DNA of 64,000 nucleotides from an uncultured Lachnospiraceae bacterium (lineage in GTDB: Bacteria > Bacillota > Clostridia > Lachnospirales > Lachnospiraceae), in contig CANPYY010000003.1 in NCBI GenBank assembly GCA_947588675.1, positions 1-64,000 on the forward strand, written 5' to 3'. The translations under genes and the position numbers were made by a program. Positions 34,022 through 43,300 of the stretch are shown piece by piece (position 1 is the first letter of the stretch; every line of letters begins with the position of its first letter). The notes under the pieces were generated by a model. It was not told the DNA's origin and did not search any database. It worked only from the letters and a program-made list of their open reading frames with translations.

Positions 34022-34726
34022 ATGGCTGTATATAAACGCGTGCTTCTTAAACTCAGTGGCGAAGCACTTTCAGGTGATAAAAAAAGCGGTTTTGACGAAG
34101 ATACATGCCGAAAGGTTGCAGAGCAGATTAAAACGGTAAAAGCTGCAGGGACTGATGTTGCAATAGTTATAGGCGGAGGCAATTTCTGGAGAGGCAGGAC
34201 AAGTGAGAATATAGACCGTACCAAAGCTGATCAGATAGGTATGCTTGCAACTGTTATGAACTGTATTTATATGTCGGAGATTTTAAGGAGTACAGGTATT
34301 TCTACGGAGATAATGACGCCTTTTATGTGCGGCACTTTTACTTCAATGTTTTCAAAGGACAGCGTAATGGAAGCGTTTAGGAATGGTAAGGTTGTATTTT
34401 TTGCAGGCGGAACCGGACATCCGTATTTTTCCACAGATACGGCAACAGCGCTTAGGGCTATTGAGATAGAAGCAGACGTTATTCTGGCGGCAAAAGCAAT
34501 TGACGGTGTGTACAGCGACGATCCGGCAAAGAATAAGGAAGCGGTTAAGTATGACACGCTTGAGTTTAAGAAAATCGTAGATGAAAAACTTGGCGTGATA
34601 GATTTGGCGGCGTCGGTACTATGCCTTGAAAATAAGATGCCAATGCTTATATTTGGACTGAATGAGGAAAACAGCATAATTAACGCTGTACTTGGAAAAT
34701 CAAACGGAACGGTTATTACAGTATAG
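34022..34726 (+). CDS. pyrH: Uridylate kinase
   Basis: Phosphorylates UMP to UDP for RNA, DNA and cell-wall precursor synthesis. 234 residues of the amino-acid-kinase fold, starting YKRVLLKLSGEALSG with IVIGGGNFWRGR, GTGHPYFSTDTATALRA and AAKAIDGVYSDDP motifs. The ATG at 34022 has ggagga upstream; the extended frame to 33980 runs into the promoter. It heads a run of eight co-directional genes with short gaps up to polC. Confidence 0.97.
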   Translation: MAVYKRVLLKLSGEALSGDKKSGFDEDTCRKVAEQIKTVKAAGTDVAIVIGGGNFWRGRTSENIDRTKADQIGMLATVMNCIYMSEILRSTGISTEIMTPFMCGTFTSMFSKDSVMEAFRNGKVVFFAGGTGHPYFSTDTATALRAIEIEADVILAAKAIDGVYSDDPAKNKEAVKYDTLEFKKIVDEKLGVIDLAASVLCLENKMPMLIFGLNEENSIINAVLGKSNGTVITV

Positions 34727-34751
34727 TAATTTTAAATCAGGAGGATTTGAT

Positions 34752-35300
34752 ATGGATATTAAAGAATATGAAAACAAAATGGAAAAATCAATTTCCAATC
34801 TTGAGGAGGAATATGTATCAATAAGGGCAGGACGCGCTAATCCGCATATACTGGATAAGATAACAGTAGATTATTACGGAGCTCCTTCTCCTTTGCAGTC
34901 AGTTGCCAATATTTCTGTTCCGGAAGCCCGGGTAATCCAGATTCAGCCATGGGAAAGCAGTCTTATTAAAGATATCGAAAAAGCGATTATGGTATCAGAT
35001 ATAGGAATTACTCCGTCGAATGACGGAAGGATAATCAGACTGGTATTCCCCGAACTTACGGAGGAGCGACGTAAAGAGCTTGTGAAAGATATTAAAAAGA
35101 AAGCAGAAAATGGAAAAGTAGCAATAAGAAATATAAGGCGCGACGCGAATGATGCCATAAAAAAAGAACAGAAGGCCAATGAGATATCTGAGGATGAAAG
35201 TAAGGAACTTTCAGATAAGATTCAGAAACTTACGGATAAATATGTTGGAATAATTGATTCTCTTATGGAGAATAAATCCCAGGAAATCATGAAAGTCTGA
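34752..35300 (+). CDS. frr: Ribosome recycling factor
   Basis: With EF-G, splits post-termination ribosomes. 182 residues, a three-helix bundle plus a small beta domain; family signatures are SIRAGRANPHILDKITVDYYG near the start and the C-terminal LTDKYVGIIDSLMENKSQEIM. The ATG at 34752 has an aggagg site; the longer reading overlaps pyrH. It keeps the standard pyrH-frr-uppS order. Confidence 0.97.
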   Translation: MDIKEYENKMEKSISNLEEEYVSIRAGRANPHILDKITVDYYGAPSPLQSVANISVPEARVIQIQPWESSLIKDIEKAIMVSDIGITPSNDGRIIRLVFPELTEERRKELVKDIKKKAENGKVAIRNIRRDANDAIKKEQKANEISEDESKELSDKIQKLTDKYVGIIDSLMENKSQEIMKV

Positions 35301-35329
35301 TTATGAGAGATTATTAAGAGTATGAATGA

Positions 35330-35358
35330 GGGCAGTTGTTTTAAATACTGCCCCGTTT
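35330..35358 (+). promoter_or_regulatory. Attenuator-like hairpin between frr and uppS
   Basis: GGGCAGT (35330-35336) pairs with ACTGCCC (35347-35353), followed by CGTTTTC. The stem is short and the T run weak, so at most partial termination is expected. Confidence 0.4.
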
Positions 35359-35378
35359 TCAAAGTAAGGAGGAAAACA

Positions 35379-36092
35379 ATGCCCGGACAGAATAATAATG
35401 TGCCTGCCCATGTTGCTATTATTCTTGACGGTAACGGACGGTGGGCAAAAAAGAGAATGCTTCCGAGAAAAGCGGGACACGTTCAGGGTAGCAAGGTTGT
35501 GGAGCAGATATGCGAGGATGCAGACAGCCTTGGAATAAAATATCTTACTGTATATGCGTTTTCAACGGAAAACTGGAAACGTCCTGCCGATGAAGTGGAA
35601 GCGCTTATGAAACTTCTCGACAAATATCTTAAAAACTGTATTGAAAGAAGCAGTAAAAATAATATGCGTGTAAGGGTGCTTGGAGATATAAGTGCGCTTG
35701 ATGAAAAAATGCAGGATAAAATAAGAACTCTTGAAAAAGTGTCGTCAGTAAATACAGGTCTTAATTTTCAGGTCGCGCTTAATTACGGAAGCCGGGATGA
35801 GATGTTAAGGGCGATTAGAAAATGTTCATCGGATTGCGTATCGGGTAAAATGAATGTTAATGATATTGATGAAACATATATAGACAGTCTTTTAGACACA
35901 AAAGGGATACCTGATCCTGACTTACTTATAAGAACAAGCGGCGAGCAGAGATTATCAAATTTCCTTTTATGGCAGCTTGCTTATACTGAATTTTATTTTA
36001 CGGATGTGCTCTGGCCTGATTTTAATAAAAAAGAGCTTGAAAAAGCAATTGATTATTATGCCGGAAGGGACAGAAGATACGGGGGAGCATAA
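35379..36092 (+). CDS. uppS: Undecaprenyl diphosphate synthase
   Basis: Adds isopentenyl units in cis to make the C55 lipid carrier for cell-wall polymers. 237 residues with the catalytic-loop motif VAIILDGNGRWAKKR, VYAFSTENWKRP, and the C-terminal LLIRTSGEQRLSNFLLWQ. The ATG at 35379 follows aaggagg; the longer in-frame reading includes the hairpin region. Placed with cdsA, dxr and ispG, it links isoprenoid supply to envelope synthesis. Confidence 0.97.
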   Translation: MPGQNNNVPAHVAIILDGNGRWAKKRMLPRKAGHVQGSKVVEQICEDADSLGIKYLTVYAFSTENWKRPADEVEALMKLLDKYLKNCIERSSKNNMRVRVLGDISALDEKMQDKIRTLEKVSSVNTGLNFQVALNYGSRDEMLRAIRKCSSDCVSGKMNVNDIDETYIDSLLDTKGIPDPDLLIRTSGEQRLSNFLLWQLAYTEFYFTDVLWPDFNKKELEKAIDYYAGRDRRYGGA

Positions 36093-36106
36093 TTTGGAGG
36101 ATTGGT

Positions 36107-36919
36107 ATGAATACGTTTGTAAAAAGGACAATTAGCGGAATTATACTCCTTATAATAATATTTGGAGCAATATTTGCAGGCGGTTACGTGTGGCTTGCGC
36201 TTATGGGGATATTATCTATTATAGGGCTTTATGAACTTTTTAAGGCGTTGGGAATTAATAAAACCATTATGGAATATGCCGCCTATATTTTATGCGCAGC
36301 TTCGTATATAGTATTTGGACAGAACGTTCTTTTAGCGGTGTATATAATGCCTGTTTTATACTTTATAATTATAATGGCGGTATATGTTATAAAGTGGCCC
36401 GGGTATGATATAAATATGATATCAAAGTCGCTTTTTACATTTTGTTATGCTGTCTTGTGCATGATTTTCTTATATCAAATCAGACTGGAAAGCATATATT
36501 ATATATGGCTGGTATTTATAAGCGCGTGGGGCTCTGATACATGTGCGTATGTTACAGGTATGCTTATCGGAAAGCATAAGATGCCGGGAACGTTAAGTCC
36601 TAAAAAAACAATAGAAGGCTGTGTGGGCGGAGTTTTGGGAGCAGCGATTATAGGGTTCATATACGGAATGGCTGTTTCAGGAACAAAGACAGCGGTAATC
36701 TTTGCGGTTTTATGTATGGCAGGTTCAGTAGTTTCGCAGATAGGCGACCTTGCGGCTTCTGCGGTGAAACGTAATTGCGGTATTAAGGATTATGGAAAGC
36801 TTATTCCCGGACACGGCGGCGTAATGGACAGATTTGACAGTCTTTTATTTGTTGCGCCGGTAATATATTATATAATGTCGTTTGCGCTTATGTATGGGTT
36901 GGATATAGATTTTATTTGA
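36107..36919 (+). CDS. cdsA: Phosphatidate cytidylyltransferase
   Basis: Makes CDP-diacylglycerol, the precursor of phosphatidylglycerol and cardiolipin. 270 residues with about eight membrane helices and the diagnostic C-terminal motif KDYGKLIPGHGGVMDRFDS. The WGSDTCAYVTGMLIGKHKM and SPKKTIEGCVGG segments are also conserved. The ttggagg site lies before the ATG at 36107. The gene ends 18 bases before dxr. Confidence 0.96.
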   Translation: MNTFVKRTISGIILLIIIFGAIFAGGYVWLALMGILSIIGLYELFKALGINKTIMEYAAYILCAASYIVFGQNVLLAVYIMPVLYFIIIMAVYVIKWPGYDINMISKSLFTFCYAVLCMIFLYQIRLESIYYIWLVFISAWGSDTCAYVTGMLIGKHKMPGTLSPKKTIEGCVGGVLGAAIIGFIYGMAVSGTKTAVIFAVLCMAGSVVSQIGDLAASAVKRNCGIKDYGKLIPGHGGVMDRFDSLLFVAPVIYYIMSFALMYGLDIDFI

Positions 36920-36937
36920 TATTTGGAGGATATACAT

Positions 36938-38071
36938 TTGAAAAAATTGGCTGTTCTTGGTTCGACGGGTTCGATAGGCACTCAGACGCTTGAAATAGTA
37001 AGGGCAAATCCGGATGATTTTAAAGTAACGGCACTTTCAGCAAATAAAAGTGTGGATTTGCTTCTTGAGCAGGCTAAAGAATTCAGACCGGATATCGTAT
37101 GTATATATGATGAAAAAAAAGCTTTGGAAAATGAATGCAGGTTTAAAGGTATTTCAAGGGTAGTGTGCGGAATGGACGGGCTTCTTGAATGCGCCGCAGA
37201 CAATGATGCGGATATGGTAGTCTGCGCATTGGTCGGGATGATTGGTGTAAGACCTGTGATAGAAGCTATAAAAGCGGGAAAAAATATTGCGCTTGCAAAT
37301 AAGGAATCACTTGTGACTGCGGGACATATAATAATTCCGTTGGCAAAGGAGAAAAATGTGAGTATTCTTCCTGTGGACAGCGAACATTCGGCAATATTCC
37401 AGTCGCTTAACGGAGAAAAAAGAAGCCAGGTGTCAAAATTGATTCTTACAGCTTCGGGAGGACCGTTCAGAGGAAAAAAACGCGCGGAACTTCAGAATAT
37501 AAAAGTAGAAGATGCTCTTAAACATCCTAATTGGAGCATGGGTAAAAAAATTACAATAGATTCTGCTACAATGGTTAATAAGGGGCTTGAAATACTTGAA
37601 GCAGCATGGCTTTTTAATATTGACATAGATGATATACAGGTTGTAGTGCAGCCGCAGAGCGTAATACATTCAATGGTGGAATATGTAGACGGAGCGGTTA
37701 TTGCACAGCTTGGAACGCCGGATATGAAACTGCCAATACAGTATGCTATGTATTATCCGGACAGGGTATTTCTTGCGGGAGAAAGACTGGATTTTTATAA
37801 ACTTGGACATATAGAGTTTGAAAAACCTGATACCGATACTTTTGAGGGTATCAGCCTTGCCGTTTCCGCAGGAAAGATTGGCGGAAGTATGCCGACGGTA
37901 TATAATGCTGCAAATGAATATGCAGTAGCAAGGTTTTTGAACCATAAATCAGGTTTCCTGGATATAACGGAAACAATAAAAGATGCTATGTCATCGCATA
38001 AAGTTATTGATAATCCTGATGTTGATACAATTATAAGCGTTGAGCAGGAAATATATGAAAGAATAGGGTAA
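36938..38071 (+). CDS. dxr: 1-deoxy-D-xylulose 5-phosphate reductoisomerase
   Basis: Second step of the MEP isoprenoid pathway: rearranges and reduces DXP to MEP with NADPH. 377 residues with the NADPH motif LAVLGSTGSIGTQTLEIV, ALANKESLVTAG, the metal/active loop PVDSEHSAIFQ and IDSATMVNKGLEILEA. The start is a TTG at 36938, eight bases after ggagga; no in-frame ATG is near. With ispG two genes downstream it shows that this organism uses the MEP pathway. Confidence 0.97.
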   Translation: MKKLAVLGSTGSIGTQTLEIVRANPDDFKVTALSANKSVDLLLEQAKEFRPDIVCIYDEKKALENECRFKGISRVVCGMDGLLECAADNDADMVVCALVGMIGVRPVIEAIKAGKNIALANKESLVTAGHIIIPLAKEKNVSILPVDSEHSAIFQSLNGEKRSQVSKLILTASGGPFRGKKRAELQNIKVEDALKHPNWSMGKKITIDSATMVNKGLEILEAAWLFNIDIDDIQVVVQPQSVIHSMVEYVDGAVIAQLGTPDMKLPIQYAMYYPDRVFLAGERLDFYKLGHIEFEKPDTDTFEGISLAVSAGKIGGSMPTVYNAANEYAVARFLNHKSGFLDITETIKDAMSSHKVIDNPDVDTIISVEQEIYERIG

Positions 38072-38085
38072 GAAAGGAAATTGTT

Positions 38086-39255
38086 ATGAATATTATAATT
38101 GCTATTTTAATTTTCAGTGTAATAGTCATTATACATGAGCTGGGACATTTTCTTCTGGCAAGGTTTAATGGAGTTGAGGTAACAGAGTTTTCACTTGGAA
38201 TGGGACCAAGGCTTATAACTCTGGTCAAGACGGATAATGGAATCAGAATTAAATTCTTTGCTTCTTCAAAAGTATGTGAAACTACTGAAGGATGGGAGCA
38301 TAAAACAAAGTATTCAATTAAAATTCTTCCGTTCGGCGGCTCCTGTATTATGCTTGGTGAAGATGATGTTGTTGAATCGGACAGAGCATTCTGTAAGAAA
38401 AATGTGTATGCCAGAATGTCTATAGTCTTTGCAGGACCATTTTTCAATTTTTTACTGGCATTTGTTCTTTCGATTATAATTATTGCTGTAGCAGGATTCG
38501 ATAAGCCTTTGGTTACTTCGGTGCAAAGCGGTACTCCGGCAGAAGAAGCGGGGCTTAAAGAGGGGGATGAAATAGTAAAGATTAATAATAAAAAGATTCA
38601 TATCGACAGGGAGATAAGTTCTTATTTTACCTTTCATCCGCTTGAAGGTGATGAAAATATTAAACTTGTCATTAAAAGGGATGGAGAAAAAATTACAATG
38701 TCGGTTAAACCGCAGCTTGTTCCGGTTGAATCAATAACCGACGGACTTGCACAGGGGGCGTCGGCTGATAAAGAGGAAGTCCAGTATTCATATAAGATAG
38801 GCTTTATGCACGGAGCGCCAAAAGTTAAAGGAAATGCCTGGCAGGTGCTTAAATATTCGGTTTATGAGGTTAAATACTGGATTGTGACTACTGTGGAAAG
38901 TCTTGGAATGTTAGTTACCGGAAAAGTTGGAACGGACGAGATAGCCGGACCTGTAGGCGTGGTTAGCATGGTAGGCGATCTTGTAAATGAATCGAAAGGA
39001 TTCGGCTGGTCTACTGTTATTATTACTTTAATGTATTTCAGCATACTTTTATCTGCGAACCTGGGAGTTATGAATCTGCTCCCGATACCCGCGCTGGACG
39101 GAGGAAGACTGTTATTTATGATTGTTGAAGTTATAAGGCGTAAACCTATTGCGCCTGAAAAAGAAGGAATTGTTACAATGATAGGTTTTGTGCTTCTTAT
39201 GGCGTTTATGGTATTTGTAATGTTTAATGATATTTCAAGACTGATAACAGGATAG
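38086..39255 (+). CDS. rseP: Site-2 intramembrane metalloprotease RseP
   Basis: Cuts membrane-embedded anti-sigma factors and leftover signal peptides. 389 residues: the first membrane helix holds the zinc motif IIHELGHFLLA, a PDZ domain follows (about 140-210, with SGTPAEEAGLKEGDEIVKI), and the third zinc ligand lies in NLLPIPALDGGRLLF. An aaagga site precedes the ATG. It lies between dxr and ispG, the standard clostridial order. Confidence 0.95.
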   Translation: MNIIIAILIFSVIVIIHELGHFLLARFNGVEVTEFSLGMGPRLITLVKTDNGIRIKFFASSKVCETTEGWEHKTKYSIKILPFGGSCIMLGEDDVVESDRAFCKKNVYARMSIVFAGPFFNFLLAFVLSIIIIAVAGFDKPLVTSVQSGTPAEEAGLKEGDEIVKINNKKIHIDREISSYFTFHPLEGDENIKLVIKRDGEKITMSVKPQLVPVESITDGLAQGASADKEEVQYSYKIGFMHGAPKVKGNAWQVLKYSVYEVKYWIVTTVESLGMLVTGKVGTDEIAGPVGVVSMVGDLVNESKGFGWSTVIITLMYFSILLSANLGVMNLLPIPALDGGRLLFMIVEVIRRKPIAPEKEGIVTMIGFVLLMAFMVFVMFNDISRLITG

Positions 39256-39267
39256 GAGGGGACTGTT

Positions 39268-40326
39268 ATGCACCGCAGCCGTACAAAAACAGTGTCTGTG
39301 GGAGGCGTTCTTCTTGGAGGAGATAATCCGATAAGAATACAATCCATGACCAATACAAAAACTGAGGATGTAAAAAGTACTGTAGAACAGATTCACAGAC
39401 TGACAGACGCAGGCTGTGAGCTTGTACGCTGTACTGTTCCTACAATGGAAGCGGCGCGTTCACTGTCGGAAATAAAGAAAAATATTTCAATACCGCTTAT
39501 AGCTGATATACATTTTGATTACAGGCTTGCGATAGCGGCAATTGAAAACGGAGCTGATAAAATAAGGATTAATCCCGGAAATATCGGTTCCAAGGACAGG
39601 ATAAAGGCTGTGACCTCGGCTGCAAAAGAAAGAAATATACCAATAAGAGTCGGTGTAAACAGTGGTTCGCTTGAAAAAGATATTATTGAAAAATATGGCG
39701 GGGTTACTGCAGAAGGAATTGTGGAAAGCGCCATGGATAAACTGGCTGTAATTGAAAACCTGGGCTATGATAATCTTGTGGTAAGTATTAAATCATCCGA
39801 TGTGCTTATGAGTACGGCTGCTCATAAGCTTATTGCAGAAAAAATGGATTATCCTGTACATGTTGGAATTACTGAAGCAGGTACGCTTACTGCAGGAAAT
39901 ATTAAATCCGCTATAGGAATAGCGCTTATACTTGATGCGGGAATAGGAAATACCATAAGGGTTTCTCTTACTGCAGACCCTGTAAAAGAGATAGAAGCGG
40001 CAAAAATAATATTACGTACGCTGAAACTTAGAAAAGGCGGTATAGATGTTATTTCATGTCCGACCTGCGGACGTACTAATATAGACATAATATCTCTTGC
40101 CGGTAAAGTTAGCGAAAGGGTAAAAAATATAAATACGGATAAAGATATAAAAGTAGCCGTTATGGGATGTGTAGTAAACGGACCGGGAGAAGCAAAAGAA
40201 GCGGATTTGGGTATAGCAGGCGGTAAGGGAGAAGGACTTTTATTTAAGAAGGGAGAAATAATTAAAAAGGTTCCCGAGGATGAACTTCTTAATGCACTCA
40301 TGTCTGAACTTGATAAAATAGTATAA
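39268..40326 (+). CDS. ispG: 4-hydroxy-3-methylbut-2-enyl diphosphate synthase (flavodoxin/ferredoxin type)
   Basis: The penultimate MEP-pathway enzyme, an iron-sulfur enzyme making HMBPP. 352 residues with the [4Fe-4S] cysteines in SCPTCGRTNID and VAVMGCVVNGPGEAKEAD and the N-terminal barrel motif GDNPIRIQSMTNT. The ggagggg site is close to the ATG at 39268. In Bacillus this position is held by proS; clostridial genomes carry ispG here. Confidence 0.97.
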   Translation: MHRSRTKTVSVGGVLLGGDNPIRIQSMTNTKTEDVKSTVEQIHRLTDAGCELVRCTVPTMEAARSLSEIKKNISIPLIADIHFDYRLAIAAIENGADKIRINPGNIGSKDRIKAVTSAAKERNIPIRVGVNSGSLEKDIIEKYGGVTAEGIVESAMDKLAVIENLGYDNLVVSIKSSDVLMSTAAHKLIAEKMDYPVHVGITEAGTLTAGNIKSAIGIALILDAGIGNTIRVSLTADPVKEIEAAKIILRTLKLRKGGIDVISCPTCGRTNIDIISLAGKVSERVKNINTDKDIKVAVMGCVVNGPGEAKEADLGIAGGKGEGLLFKKGEIIKKVPEDELLNALMSELDKIV

Positions 40327-40337
40327 AGGAGTAATCT

Positions 40338-43300
40338 ATGTTATTATTGGAGAGTTTTGAAAAATTTAAAGCGGATAAGGAATTATCTGCTCTGTTTAAT
40401 AATGTAGAACTTATAAAAATATGTATATCCAAAGAAAAAAGAGAAGTATCAGTACATATTAACAGTCCAAAGATTATCGAATACGGTATGAAAGCCAGGC
40501 TTGAAGAACAGTTGCATAAGCAGGTGTTTTATGCAATGGCGGATAATGTAACCGTATACGAGCATTTTTTGCTTCCGGGCAGCTTTAAGCTTTCAAAAAT
40601 ATTATCCCTGTATAAAGAAAGTATTCTTGAAGAACTCAGACATATCAATATGCTGGATTATCATATACTAAATTTTTCACAGATATATGCGGATGATGAA
40701 AAAAATCTTCTGAAAATTATTGCAGAGGATGACTTTATTACAAAAATGCGGGAACGCGATATGTGCAGGTGGCTTCATGAGATGTTTTTGTCGCGTTTTG
40801 ATAAGGATATTAATATAGAGCTTGAATATGGAAATAAAAACCCGCGCAAAGGCAATACAGCGCAGAATGAACCGGCAATGTATGAAATATTTGATATGGC
40901 TACAATGAAAAGCTATAAAGTGTCGCCATATGATTATGAGCGTGGAGCAATATCTGAAATGGAAAAATCCGCAAATGATTCCGATGCTGAATTTCTTATT
41001 GCAGAAGACGATAAACCTGAGCATGATGAGAAAAAATTGCAGACCTCTTTAAAAAAATCCGATTTACCGAAAAAAACAGAAAGAAAGAGTTATAAGAAAA
41101 CTTATGACAGAAGTAAATACAAGCCGAAAAAGGTAAGCGACCCGGACCTTATATACGGATATAACTGTGAAGGCGAACTGATAAAGATATGCGATATAAC
41201 CGAGGGTTTTGGAGAAGTAGTGATACAGGGGTGTATTGATTCCTCGGATGTACGCGATATATCGGGTGAAAGGCATATGGTTACGTTAAATGTAACCGAT
41301 TATACGGATACGATATCGGTAAAGCTTTTTCTCAAACACTCCGATTATGAATATATGAAAGATGATATAAAAAACGGTAAATTCGTCAGAGTTAAAGGCG
41401 ATGCTGCAAGAGATGATTATGAAAAAGAAATTACGATATCAAAAGTAAAAGGTATGAAAAATATTGCGCCATTTTCCGATAAAGCTGTACGTATGGATAC
41501 ATGCAGTGAAAAAAGGGTTGAGCTTCACTGTCATACGACTATGAGCGATATGGACGCGGTATCTTCACCGGATGTTCTTATTAAACGCGCTGCCTCCTGG
41601 GGCCATAAAGCTATGGCTATTACAGACCATGGGGTTGTACAGGCCTTTCCTACGGCAATGAAGGCGGCGAAAAGTCTTGCAGCTTCAAATGAAGCTGCTA
41701 AAGATTTTAAGATTATATACGGAATGGAAGGTTATCTGGTTGATGATGAAAAACCTGTGGCAAGAAATGATAAAGGGCAGACGCTAAGAGATGCGTATGT
41801 TGTATTTGATATAGAAACGACAGGCCTTAATCCGTATAAGCATAAAATAATCGAGATAGGCGCAGTAAAAATTGAAAACGGAATAATAACTGACAGGTTT
41901 TCTGAATTTGTAAATCCTCTTATTTCAATACCTTATGAGATAGAAGAACTTACGCATATTAATGATTCAATGCTTGAAAAGGCTGAAACTGTCGAGAAGG
42001 TCCTTCCGGAGTTTTTGGATTTTTGCAAAGACGCCGTGCTTGTGGCGCACAATGCGGAATTTGATATTAATTTCATTCGCAGAAAAGCATATGAAATAGG
42101 TATTGATACGGAGTTTACGTCGGCTGATACGCTTGCCATGTCGAGGCTTCTTATACCGTCGCTTAAAACGTTTAACCTTAAAAGCGTGTCAAAGGCTCTT
42201 GGGGTAATTCTTGAAAGCCACCACAGGGCTGTGGATGACGCAGAGGCTACAGCAGGCATATTTCTTAAACTTTGCGAGATACTTAAAGATAAAAATATAC
42301 ATACTCTTAAAGAACTGAATGAGTACGCATATAAAAATACCGAATATATTAAGAAAACTCCTTCGCATCATGTAATAATGCTTGCAAAAAATGATACGGG
42401 ACGCATTAATATGTACAGGCTCGTGTCAGAATCCCATATAAATTATTTTAATAAACAGCCCAAAATACCTAAAAGCCTGTTAAGGGAGTGCAGTGAAGGA
42501 CTGATAATAGGGTCGGCGTGTGAAGCAGGGGAATTATACCAGGAACTTTTAAGAGGCGAAAGTGAAGAAGAAATTGAAAGGATAGTAAATTTTTACGATT
42601 ATCTGGAAATACAGCCGACGGGCAATAATGCTTTTATGGTGCGCGACAGAAAATATGGCATGAATGAAGAAGACCTTCGGGATATGAACAGACAGATTAT
42701 TGAACTGGGAAGAAAATATAATAAACCTGTGTGCGCTACATGCGATGTGCATTTTCTTGATCCTGAAGATGAAATATACAGACGTATAATAATGGCGGGA
42801 AAAGGTTTTGAAGATGCCGACAGCCAGCCGCCTCTTTATCTGCATACTACTGACGAGATGCTTAAAGAATTTTCGTATCTTGGTGAAGATACGGCATATG
42901 AAGTTGTAGTGAAAAACACCAATCTTATTGCTGATATGATTGAGGTAATCAGCCCGGTAAGACCTGATAAATGTCCGCCCGTATTCGATAATTCTGACAG
43001 CGACCTAAGGAAAATATGTTTTGACAAAGCGCATTCCATGTATGGAGATACATTGCCTGATATTGTGGAAAAAAGACTTACTAAAGAGCTGGATTCCATT
43101 ATCAATAACGGTTATTCGGTTATGTATATAATTGCGCAGCGGCTTGTGTCCAAATCAAATGAGGACGGATACCTCGTGGGTTCAAGAGGTTCTGTAGGCT
43201 CGTCCTTTGCAGCCACAATGGCGGGCATAACAGAAGTAAATCCGCTCCCTGCGCATTACTATTGCAGCAAGTGCAGGTATTCTGATTTTGATTCGGATGA